From Macrostomum hystrix (taxonomy: Eukaryota > Platyhelminthes > Macrostomidae): a DNA stretch of 64,000 nt. A program made the position numbers and the translations under genes. Location: positions 1,866,001 to 1,930,000 of the forward strand of contig CATNEN010000029.1 in NCBI GenBank assembly GCA_950097015.1. Reading direction: 5' to 3'. The notes beneath the pieces were generated by a model, which saw only the letters and a list, made by a program, of their open reading frames with translations, was not told where the DNA came from and made no database searches. This document shows positions 24,430-33,589 of the stretch, piece after piece. Position 1 is the first letter of the stretch; each line of letters starts with the position of its first letter.

Positions 24430-24812
24430 CTGCAATGCAAATTTCCGATCGATAACAATATTTTTTCATGATTTATTTATCCCATAAAATTTCATAGCGT
24501 AAATTTATTTGTTGCAACAATTTTTGCTGAATTGCGTGCAGAACAGAGTGATAACTCTGGTTTTCTTGTTAAGCTCGTAATAGGCATCTGTGAAATCGAT
24601 ACAGAATCAAAGAGTATCATTCACTTGAATTGAATCTTGAATATTAAACTGAACTCAAAGAGCATTATATTGCAATGAGATTCTTGAAGCATGAAAGCTA
24701 GAAAGCTAATACTTATCAGCAATTTTCATTGATTCACGAAATTTCTTAAAGTTGAAATAAATTTATCTGAAACTATAAATTAGAATGAAATTAGAGTGAT
24801 CTTCAGTCTCAC

Positions 24813-24946
24813 CTCAGCATTGTCGCACTTCCGTTACCGCAGTCGCCGAAATCGATACGCCTCTCGCCAACGGCAACCCTGTCAATAGCGAGGTCCGCTT
24901 CGTCGTCGTATTCAAAGTCGCGATCTACGTCAGCGTCCTGCAGTTC
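24813..24946 (-). CDS. Patj: PATJ/MUPP1-like scaffold, exon 11 (acidic linker)
   Basis: Residues 1174-1217 plus two bases. The acceptor TTATAG|GAA is in phase 0 and the donor CTGAG|GTGAGA in phase 2. The peptide is acidic (ELQDADVDRDFEYDDEADLA) followed by a mixed tail, consistent with the disordered PDZ5-PDZ6 linker. No domain is recognised. Support is splice-site quality, phase fit with exons 10 and 12, and GC-rich codons in an AT-rich surround. Confidence 0.8.
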
Positions 24947-25784
24947 CTATAAGGTTTTTTTGGAATTCGGCTTTGAGAAATACCATGAGCGCGTGCTGTT
25001 CTTCACATTTTTCACATTTATTTACTGCAAAAATAAAAGTTTAAGTCGGCATTCGTCTATGGTAAAATTTGCCTGACAATATTTGATCATAGAACTAAAA
25101 AATTGCCTGCTTACTGGGAAAAAAATCTCAGCAGGTCAATTTGGTCAATGTCGTATTTATCAAAAGTTATTTATTTATTTATCATAGACAACAGCAGAGG
25201 GCGGGCTGCCGTTAGTTTCAACCTCGTTTCAACGTGCGTAACTACAACAAAGTTTCTACACACCACGACTTGCTATACCTCTTTTGCAAAACTGCCCATA
25301 ACTTTGGGCCATAGACATTTTAGAGCGTGCAGCTCTATTGCAATTGCAATTTTACTTGTCCTTTTTTACCAGGGTCTTTCACAAGAATCGCTGACTATCT
25401 CGACGATGTTGAACTTCTAGTTCAATCGACCCTACTTATAGTAATGTTGGTGTGATTATAAGAAATTTTTATTGCTGCTTGCGAAGAAAATTAGTGCATA
25501 ATCTCTGAGGATGCCTTAGAAGCATGATTATTGATTCTTTTAGTATTGAACATATGTGTAATTTTACTAGCAACGGCGGATGCTGGACAATCCTAGCTCG
25601 GACACGCAAGGTCGCTGATCTACCCTTTAATCCGTGGCTCTTCAGCTGGAATTAAATTAAAACAAATTGAACCACTTAAATGCGCTTCGATTTACTTTAT
25701 GAATTAATCGTAAGCTGCGATTTAAGACAACACAAGTCATTGCAAAATGAAGGACAGATTATAATGACCGTTTGCTAGAAGGAC
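24947..25784. other. Intron 10, unique sequence
   Basis: AT-rich. A short inverted motif pair, GTCTATGG at 25,055 and CCATAGAC at 25,309, brackets about 260 bp and may mark a small MITE-like insertion. Confidence 0.45.
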
Positions 25785-25905
25785 CAGAGGGTAATGATGA
25801 TTCGATAGAAGGACCAGAGGGTAATGATGATTCGATAGAAGGACCAGAGGGTAATGATGATTCGATAGAAGGACCAGAGGGTAATAATGATTCGATAGAA
25901 TAGAA
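25785..25905. repeat. 30-bp direct repeat, four copies, beyond the exon 10 donor
   Basis: Four near-identical 30-bp copies containing GATAGAAGGACCAGAGGGTA. They lie in intron 10 but in frame with exon 10: without splicing, the frame would add a 10-residue repeat (SIESSLPSGP) and stop at 25,759. Confidence 0.93.
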
Positions 25906-25944
25906 GCGTCTAAATAGAGCCTCTTGCTCGCAGTTTTCACCCAC

Positions 25945-26847
25945 CATGTGGTTGAACAGCGCGTCCGTGTCCGAGCCGCAGTCGCGCACGCCCTCCAGCT
26001 CGATGAGCATGTCACCAGACGAGGATGAAGACACGACGCTGGCCAAAGAGGCGGTGCTGGAGGATCCGGCAAGGCTGGCAGCCGCAGCAGCTACCGTCAC
26101 TGACAGCAGCACGCGCTGCCTGGCTCCCGCGATGGCGTCCCCGACAAGGCCACGGCTAATGCGCTGCAGCTCGTCTTCTGATGACTCAGCAGCCGCAGGA
26201 GCCGCTGCCGGCGAGGCTAGAACTAACGACGAACAAGGCGACGGCGAGCGGGTCAGGTCAAGCGACGGTGTCGCCTCCGAATCGTCAGGAGTCTCTGCCC
26301 CCGCCGCTGCCGCCACCGCCTGTGCGTCCGTCATCGCCTGTTCGGCGATCAACTGGGCGACAACGTTGGCCAGAGCCGTTTGCACAATCTGGACGCTGAG
26401 CTCGTTGATGGCCGCCTCCAGGGCCTCCGCCGTCAGCTCGAGCTCTTCAGCGTCTCCGATAGTGGAAGCTTGGTCCGGAGTGGCTGAACCCGCTGCCGAG
26501 TCGCTGGCCTGCCGGTACACAGCGTCAGAGCATTCGGAGGCCGTTGTCGTGTCGCCGCCGACACCGCTGCCTCCGGCGCAATGCAGCAGCGGTGGCAGCA
26601 GCAGCGGCCCGCCGGGCTGAGCGGCCAGAAGGTCGGACGCGCTGCCGAGCTCCTCGCGCAGGGCGGCAGCTCGCAGTCGAAGCTCTTCGTCAGCGGTCGG
26701 CAGGTCTTCGTCGATGCTGTCCAGCCGAGAACTGCAGCTGGTGCCGCCTGGCGCCGGTGAACTCGAAGTCGGTGACATCGACGTAGCATTCAGCGGCATC
26801 TGCGCTGTGTAGAACTGACCAGCCAGCTGCGGCGTTGACAGGTTCGA
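25945..26847 (-). CDS. Patj: PATJ/MUPP1-like scaffold, exon 10 (long PDZ5-PDZ6 linker)
   Basis: Residues 873-1173, a 903-base exon with no folded domain: Ser/Ala/Asp/Glu-rich, low complexity. PATJ also has a long acidic linker between PDZ5 and PDZ6. Two helical segments stand out: a charged one (DEELRLRAAALREELGSA, about 925-942) and an amphipathic one (1019-1043, core QIVQTALANVVAQLI) resembling PKA-anchoring helices. The acceptor is GACAG|TCG. The chosen donor ATG|GTGGGT (phase 0) matches exon 11; a phase-1 alternative GTGG|GTGAAA lies 4 bases on but does not fit. The frame stays open past the donor to 25,759. Confidence 0.88.
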
Positions 26848-26915
26848 CTGTCAGAATGAGAGGTCAGTGGCTGATGTTGTCTTTGAGCAAGGATAAGTTA
26901 TAGCAAGCACCTCAC

Positions 26916-27626
26916 AATGAAATCCCATGTGTCCCTTCTGTTCCCTGTCACCTTTTTCCTCGTCATTCGATCCTGTCTAGCGGCGGCTTCGGCTGCGGCG
27001 CGAGCAGCACGTCGCTCCGCCTGGGCCAACGGGCAGGGCTTGGCGACGCCGAGCACAATGCGACCTCGCGGCGCCGTCTTCAGGCAGTGGACCGTCTCCT
27101 CCAGACTGGCCCGCTCCAGGTTGGTCTCGTTGACAAACAGCAGCCGGTCGCCGGGTAGCAGACGGCCGTCGCGATGAGCCACACCGCCTGGGACCAGGCT
27201 GCGGATGATGATGACCGTCTGCTCCTGGCACAGGGGATCCTGGTAGTCGAGGACGCTGAAACCCAGGCCAGCTGGTGTCTTGTCCAGCTCCACCACTGTT
27301 GGCCGATTCGACCAGACGCCGGTGTTTGAGAAGTCGCCGATTGACCGGCTCTTCTGACCCTGGCCGGCTGCGGAGCCAGCGGAAATCGGCTGCGGCGCTG
27401 CCTGGAGAAGCATTTCCACCTGCTCTTCGTCAACCTCTTCTTCTCCTACCGAAGCTTTCTTCTTTTCTCCTTCTAGTAAAATTTCTTCTTCCTCTAGGAA
27501 TGCGTCGGCTCTGTTTTCCACAGCAGTTTGTCGCCTAGCGCAAACGATCCGAACGTGTCTTGGCAACGACTTTAAAATCTCCACCACCTCCAGGTGGTTT
27601 AGGCCATAGAGTTTCTTGCCGTTTAC
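26916..27626 (-). CDS. Patj: PATJ/MUPP1-like scaffold, exon 9 (end of PDZ4, linker, all of PDZ5)
   Basis: Residues 636-872. It begins VNGKKLYGLNHLEVVEILKS, finishing PDZ4 (PATJ: VNGMQLYGKSRREAVSFLK) at about 667. A Glu/Lys-rich linker follows. A complete PDZ5 spans about 744-831: VVELDKTPAGLGFSVLDYQD, VIIIRSLVPGGVA, GRLLPGDRLLFVNE. The LGFS(V/I)LDYQDPL loop is characteristic of PATJ/MUPP1 PDZ5. An Arg/Ala-rich helix follows (AERRAARAAAEAAARQDR). The acceptor is TTTCAG|GTA and the donor ATT|GTGAGG, both phase 0; the next intron is only 68 bp. Confidence 0.96.
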
Positions 27627-28617
27627 CTGAAATTTATTGGTTAGGTTTTCTTTGTGAGTCAAAGAATTCTTATAGAGAGAGGGACCCCATTCCGAGACAC
27701 TAATCCAAGATTAGGGTCTACATTCTTCGCTTTACTGCACTTTGCCCGATCCGGCGCTCGCCCTCTTTTAGGGACTTTCCCCCCCCCACCCCGGCTTGCC
27801 GGGCTGAGTCGCATTATTCCCTACGAGAAAAATTAAATGAGGTTGCGTGCAGCCCCGCCTGCAACGGGACGTGTTGGAGGGAGAAATATTAATTGGAGAC
27901 CAAGCAGAGAGCAGACGGGCGCTCGCACAAGATGGTAACTGACTGGGCGATGGGGCACGCGAGTCAGACCGGGGCAAAGTTTGAAGAGGGGAGTAGGGTC
28001 AAACGGAGAGAGCAGAGGAGGAGAAAAAAAGGGCCGAGAAAAAATGCCGTATATCGATGGGAGCTGAATCCCAAGTCAGCGGATGGCAGAATAGCGGTCC
28101 TGCTGACCTTGTCCCGCCAAGGCCTGAGCCGTTACTAACTGAAAGACAGAAACAGAGAGACAGACAGCCTGAGTTGTGCGAAAATGCGGCTAGCCCGGCT
28201 GCTGGAGGAGAAAAGGAAATTTCATTTCGAGAGAACCGCAGGGCCGTGGCGGTACATGGCCGAGTTTCATTAAGTGAATTTCTTCTAGCCATGGCTGCTG
28301 GCTCCGCGTCTTCCTTCTTTTTTGGACAAGATTTCTTGTTTGCCTGACTGTGCAAGCTGAAAGCAAGTTTCTTCAAGTGTTCTAATGCGTTAGTATTTCT
28401 CCGGTTTTCTTCTAGACCTTGTTGCAAAGCTATTTGATTGCGCTGAGAACTGAATAATGCTATCTCTAATATGCCTATTTATTGCCTCTCGCACTAATGT
28501 CCCTTAGCTCGAATCTCGAGGCAACATTTTTCTTATTTGGGGAGCAGCCGTGGAGAAGTGAGAGTGTACAGTACATGGGAATGGGAAAGTCAGGGCAGAT
28601 GTACACATCCTATGTAC
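27627..28617. other. Intron 8, unique part
   Basis: No gene recognised; includes poly-C/A simple sequence (27,780-27,800) and purine-rich runs around 28,000-28,160. Confidence 0.5.
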
Positions 28618-28770
28618 ATTACTCTAGATGACCTTGAATGACTCCAGATGACCTTGAATAACTCTAGATGACCTTGAATGACTCTAGATGACGTTGACTG
28701 ACTCCAGATGACCTTGAATAACTCTAGATGACCTTGACTGACTCGAGATTACCTTGAATGACGTCGGACT
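28618..28770. repeat. 20-bp short array (GACTCTAGATGACCTTGAAT)
   Basis: Seven to eight copies of GACTCTAGATGACCTTGAAT with small variants, about 200 bp downstream (transcript sense) of the exon 8 GC donor. Confidence 0.93.
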
Positions 28771-28805
28771 CACGACTTGAAGGTCGGGGGTTCGATTCAT
28801 GACTC
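28756..28805 (+). mobile_element. tRNA-like SINE fragment (family 2)
   Basis: CGGACTCACGACTTGAAGGT followed by a B-box-like GGGTTCGATTC, the same core as in copies at 55,757 and 35,583. Only the tRNA-like head is recognisable. Confidence 0.6.
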
Positions 28806-28956
28806 ATATTCACGATTCATGATTCACGATTCATAAAAAATTTAAGTGAAAATTTCCCTAAAAAGTCTATACGATCTTGACGTCGCCGTGGAAAATTCAC
28901 GGAAAATCCGCAGTCACCGGAAAATACCGCAATTAAACCCTTATTGGATTCCTTGC

Positions 28957-29219
28957 CTCAAGAAGCTCGTCTCGCTCGCGCAGCGAACCCTCAACTGCCA
29001 CGGGACCTTCTGGCAGCACGGACCGGATGTAGTGATGCGTTCGGCCTGCCTGCCCGGTGTCCACAGTGCCCTCTAGACTGATGCCCAGTCCTGGCTGACC
29101 CTTGAATTTGGCTAGCTGGGCAACCACAATCTGCAGCGGCTCGGACTGTTCGTCGGCCTGTAGGATGGCCAACCAGCGCACGCTGACTGACTCGACGACC
29201 TCCTGGGAGAGCGGGCCCT
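28957..29219 (-). CDS. Patj: PATJ/MUPP1-like scaffold, exon 8 (first part of PDZ4)
   Basis: Residues 548-635. It starts GPLSQEVVESVSV (PATJ has GPDYEVMVATL before PDZ4) and enters a divergent PDZ at about 576: LGISLEG, then HHYIRSVLPEGPV and RDELLE. PATJ PDZ4 has HHYISSIVSGGPV and EDELLE, a distinctive match. The acceptor is ATTCCAG|AG (completes a split codon). The donor is GAG|GCAAGG, a GC rather than GT donor but otherwise perfect consensus; using it gives LLE followed by VNG in exon 9, exactly the expected PDZ join. Confidence 0.93.
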
Positions 29220-29611
29220 CTGGAATGGCGAGCAGAAGTTTTCTATAGTTGAAACTTGAGCAAATTTTTACATCGAGCTTCGCAGCCGCCGGGAAAGCCG
29301 AATCTCTGACTAATTAATTATGCAAGTTTGACTTCAAGTGCCCGCTCCATTCCGCTCGAGACAGGGTTGGGTCTGAAAATATGCTAATTGAAGTTTCGAC
29401 CAAACGCCCATGTTCTCGAAACTGCGGCTCCGCTGGGCTTTGGATAAAAGTACATTTGTTGCTGGCGAGTTGCTGAGTCACACAAATGGTTCTTGCAAAT
29501 TGTTTGTTGCAACTTTTGCGTCGCCAAAATTAACGGCTAATTTCTTAATTCGTGTTCTCCTCCTGCCATAAAACTTGAGTGTGGATTAGCAAACTAAATT
29601 ATAGCTGTCTT

Positions 29612-29945
29612 TGTTGGGATAGACTAGCAATCCACTATGTTTATTTTTCATCTATGAGAATAGATTAGCAATCCATTCAATTCCTACTTCATCTCTATGA
29701 GAATAGATTAGCAATCCATTCAATTCCTACTTCCTCTATATGAGAATAGATTAGCAATCCATTTAATTCCTACTTCATCTCTATGAGAATAGATTAGCAA
29801 TCCATTCAATTCCTACTTCACCTCTATGAGAATAGATTAGCAATCCATTCAATTCCTACTTCATCTCTATGAGAATAGATTAGCAATCCATTCAATTCCT
29901 ACTTCATCCCTATGAGAATAGATTAGCAATCCATTGAATACCTTC
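29612..29945. repeat. About 43-bp minisatellite (core GATTAGCAATCCATTCAATT)
   Basis: Seven to eight copies of a unit with TCTATGAGAATAGATTAGCA plus ATCCATTCAATTCCTACTTCA. The core GATTAGCAATCCA is shared with the 37-bp array in the same intron. Confidence 0.95.
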
Positions 29946-30344
29946 TCATCTATGAGAACAGTTCTATGCTCTCTATGCTTTCTAGTTTTAGTTCTGTATT
30001 TTCCACTGTCGGTGATCAGATACTGCCATGCTAAGAGGAAGACGAAAAAGTGCACATTCATGACGAGGCAGAAAAACAGAAAAACAGGTAAAGGTGCGAT
30101 GCAGAGCGCAAAAATATTTGTTAATATTTAATGTGGGGGGTCTCCATCCAAATTAATGGCGGCTGCGAAGTGCGAGGTTTGGGGATGAGGAGACATGGGA
30201 CTGTTTTATAAGCACTTGCCTGATGGCTATCTAGACAGATCCCCATCAGAGCCATTATTTCCATTTTCTGCTATTGACATCCATTTAGGAATTATGTTGG
30301 AAATAATCTATAACTTGGGATATCTTGCAAAGAATACATTGCAG
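29946..30344. other. Intron 7, spacer between related arrays
   Basis: Unique sequence; no exon or element seen. Confidence 0.5.
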
Positions 30345-31062
30345 TTAGTAAACTGATGAGGCTGGATTAGCAATCCACACTATTCCTCATTAATGAGGCT
30401 GGATTCAATTCATCCAATTTGTAAGGCTGGATTAGCAATCCACTCTATTCCTCATTTGTAAGGCTGGATTAGCAATCCACTCTATTCCTCATTAATGAGG
30501 CTGGATTCAATTCATCCAATTTGTAAGGCTAGATTAGCAATCCACTCTCATTTATGAGGCTGGATTAGCAATCCACTCTATTCCTCATTTATGAGGCTGG
30601 ATTAGCAATCCACTCTATTCCTCATTTATGAGGCTGGATTAGCAATCCACTCTATTCCTCATTTATGAGGCTGGATTAGCAATCCACTCTATTCCTCATT
30701 TGTAAGGCTGGATTAGCAATCCACTCTATTCCTCATTTGTAAGGCTGGATTAGCAATCCACTCTATTCCTCATTTGTAAGGCTGGATTAGCAATCCCCTC
30801 TATTCCTCATTTGTAAGGCTGGATTAGCAATCCCCTCTATTCCTCATTTGTAAGGCTGGATTAGCAATCCCCTCTATTCCTCATTTGTAAGGCTGGATTA
30901 GCAATCCACTCTATTCCTCATTTGTAAGTCTGGATTAGCAATCCACTCTATTCCTCATTCATAAGTCTGGATTAGCAATCCACTCTATTCCTCATTCATA
31001 AGTCTGGATTAGCAATCCACTCTATTCCTCATTCATAAGTCTGGATTAGCAATCCAATCACT
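30345..31062. repeat. 37-bp minisatellite (GGCTGGATTAGCAATCCACT)
   Basis: About 19 copies of GGCTGGATTAGCAATCCACT plus CTATTCCTCATTTGTAA, with TTATGA, TTCATAA and TTAATGA variants in local blocks. It ends about 25 bp from the donor of micro-exon 7. Confidence 0.96.
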
Positions 31063-31087
31063 CGCATCACTAGCTGTGTGTACTCAC

Positions 31088-31132
31088 TGAAGTGCTGCTT
31101 GCAGAATGTCCGGTCTAGTGAAAGACTCGAGC
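31088..31132 (-). CDS. Patj: PATJ/MUPP1-like scaffold, exon 7 (45-nt micro-exon)
   Basis: A 45-base exon adding residues 533-547 (GSSLSLDRTFCKQHF), phase 1 to phase 1, so it can be skipped without changing frame. The acceptor is CTGTCAG|GC; the donor CTTCA|GTGAGT is near-perfect. It is inferred mainly from the strong donor and phase fit with exons 6 and 8. Exons 6 and 8 are themselves phase-compatible, so this exon may be alternative. A 37-bp minisatellite comes to within about 30 bases of its donor. Confidence 0.6.
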
Positions 31133-32602
31133 CTGACAGCCTTTGATACAGGCAGGTGAGCGATCTACGCAAACTGTCCGTGGACCTATAGCGTCGCATT
31201 GAGCCACAGAGAAATGTCCTACCCGCGGTTAACTAAGTTAAACGTGCCGACCAGGCTATAATTGCTAATGCACTTGAAACTGAGCCCTCATTTAACTTGT
31301 TTTCTGTGTGTACAGCGTTTGGCTAGCTTTCGCATTTTATTTGCTTACCCACACCTGTCAACGGAAGTTGTGCTGCTTCGAAAATTCTTTCGGTACGCCA
31401 AATCTAAAATGAATTTCTCTCTCTCTCTCTGTTTGTGTTTGTGTTTAGGGGAAAGGCCAACTAACTACTGCTGAAATCTGTTTAACCTGAACCTAGGAGA
31501 GTTTAGACCACTTAAGGTTTGGGTTAGGGTTTAAAATTTTATTATACCTGGCCTCATTTCCTTCGTTTGAAATTCCTAGCTAAATCCAGGTAAATCTTAA
31601 TTAAGACGATACTCGCATAAATATGGCTTATATCCTATATATCCTATATCACTTGTAAGAATACTGAGCTTTGGTTTCACCCATAGAATATTTAGTATGC
31701 ATAGAATGCCAATTCAGGGGTCTAAAGTAACGCAGATTTACGCGTTCCGCCGGAAGTTTGGCTTTGGACCATAGACTAAACTGTTTTGAGCTGTTTCAAT
31801 GAACTGAGACACAGTGGAGTTTTCGTCTATGGTCCAAAGTCAAACTCTCGACAAACTACTGATTACTTTAGTTCACCCAGCCGTGAAATTGCCAACATTT
31901 ACGGGGATAGAAAATTTTCTTCTTTTTTCTATCCCCTTCTCACTCAGTCCATGGACTGAACAGCAGCAGACAGCTCCTGATTCAGGATATTCAAAATGTT
32001 CAGGATTCAGAATTCAGGATATGGGAATAAAACTGTGGTGGGAGCTGCGCCAAGTCTAGTAGAGTCCTAGCCAAGGTTGCTGGGGAGTGAGTTGGAGGCT
32101 TTACATGGCTCTGGGCCATGGTTGAGTCGAATTGCGAGTTCGCTGCTGCTGCTGTTGCTCACACCCAAGACTGTGAGTGAAATGAGTGAGTAGGGAGAAC
32201 TCAAGTATTAGAAATAAGAAAGCGCTTCATCCATCCCACTGGGGAGGAATGGCATTTATTTTGTAGCAGATGCTTGGTCAGAGTACAGGCTTTAGTGTAG
32301 CCTATAGTGCTCTTGAAATCCCTATGCTCATGTTGCACTCCCTATTCAAAATGTTCGCTAAAGAATAGAATTCCACACACTGAATGGCATTCGCGATATT
32401 ATTTAGTTCTCAAATTTCAACACAACAGAAACAGCAGCAGCATCGTCTTTGATTTCTATGGAGCAAATAAAAAATTCGCAAGCACGAATTGAATAGATGC
32501 CATTGTTATAATAAGCTTCTTTGTCCCTATTGTGACTAGCAAATGATGTGCAATTCAATACTAGTCTAACAACCCGAAGTCTTCCCAGCTCACAGAAATA
32601 GA
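31133..32602. other. Intron 6, mostly unique sequence
   Basis: No exon seen. It contains an inverted repeat (31,756-31,776 with 31,825-31,845) and a palindromic CAGTCCATGGACTG near 31,946 that recurs near SINE-like copies at 46,259 and, with one change, 35,628. Confidence 0.5.
31756..31845. repeat. 21-bp inverted repeat, possible MITE core
   Basis: Left arm GTTTGGCTTTGGACCATAGA (plus C) and right arm GTCTATGGTCCAAAGTCAAA (plus C) are reverse complements at 20 of 21 positions, separated by 48 bp. The end motif CCATAGAC/GTCTATGG recurs elsewhere in the window. Confidence 0.75.
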
Positions 32603-32935
32603 CAGTTTGAGTCTGCTCACAGTCGGAGACAGTTTGAGTCTGCTCAAACTCAGAGACAGTTTGAGTCTGCTCACACTCAGAGACAGTTTGAGTCTGCTCA
32701 CAGTCGGAGACAGTTTGAGTCTGCTCACAGTCGGAGACAGTTTAAGTCTGCTCACAGTCGGAGACAGTTTGAGTCTGCTCACAGTCGGAGACAGTTTGAG
32801 TCTGCTCACAGTCGGAGACAGTTTGAGTCTGCTCACACTCAGAGACAGTTTGAGTCTGCTCACAGTCGGAGACAGTTTGAGTCTGCTCACGTTAAGAAAC
32901 TGTTTGAGACTGCTCACATTCAGAGACAGTTTGAG
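32603..32935. repeat. 27-bp minisatellite (CAGTTTGAGTCTGCTCACAG)
   Basis: About 12 copies of GAGACAGTTTGAGTCTGCTC plus ACAGTCG or ACACTCA. The 27-bp period keeps frames open on both strands (118 and 122 residues); these are artefacts. It lies 75 bp from the exon 6 donor. Confidence 0.96.
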
Positions 32936-33009
32936 TCAACGCAACGCAGACTTCAGTCAATCAATCAATTATTGACTGAAGTCAATTAGTGCTCAAATTT
33001 CCCGCTCAC

Positions 33010-33135
33010 CAAAGTAGCTGTGCTCAACTTCCGACTGCAGCAGCTGTTGCTGATCGGTGGCGTCACTGAGGAGGTCGCGAACGCTTCCGTCCTTCAGCTG
33101 CTGCGGCTGCCGGTGCAGCGGTGGAGGGGAGGCTG
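33010..33135 (-). CDS. Patj: PATJ/MUPP1-like scaffold, exon 6 (PDZ3-PDZ4 linker)
   Basis: Residues 491-532. A 126-base exon, phase 1 at both ends, acceptor CCGCAG|CA and donor TTTG|GTGAGC. It encodes a Pro/Gln-rich stretch (PPPLHRQPQQ) followed by a helix-like segment (VRDLLSDATDQQQLLQSEVE). No domain is recognised; in PATJ the PDZ3-PDZ4 linker is similarly helical and divergent. The call rests on phase compatibility, good splice sites and GC-rich codons, so it is less certain than the PDZ exons. Confidence 0.8.
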
Positions 33136-33293
33136 CTGCGGAAGGGTGTCAAATGCTGAGTGGCTTAAAAGTACACGCTAATTTCTAAGAAACCACTGAA
33201 AGAATCTACATTAATTCCACGAAGCCACAGTAAGGATCATGACCAATTCTAATAAACCAAGTAGGACTGATTCTAAGAAACCACAATAAGGAC

Positions 33294-33585
33294 CTTGAAC
33301 AGTTCTAAGAAACCAGTTAAGGATCAGAATGATTCTAAGAAACCAGTTAAGGATCAGAATGATTCTAAGAAACCAGTTAAGGATCAGAATGATTCTAAGA
33401 AACCAGTTAAGGATCAGAATGATTCTAAGAAACCAGTTAAGGATCAGAATGATTCTAAGAAACCAGTTAAGGATCAGAATGATTCTAAGAAACCAGTTAA
33501 GGATCAGAATGATTCTAAGAAACCAGTTAAGGATCAGAATGATTCTAAGAAAACACAATAAGGACCTTGAACAATTCTAAGAAAC
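33294..33585. repeat. 30-bp minisatellite, eight perfect copies
   Basis: Eight essentially identical copies of GATTCTAAGAAACCAGTTAA plus GGATCAGAAT. Perfect identity suggests very recent amplification next to the older 32-bp array that shares the CTAAGAAACCA core. Confidence 0.97.
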
Positions 33586-33589
33586 CAAG

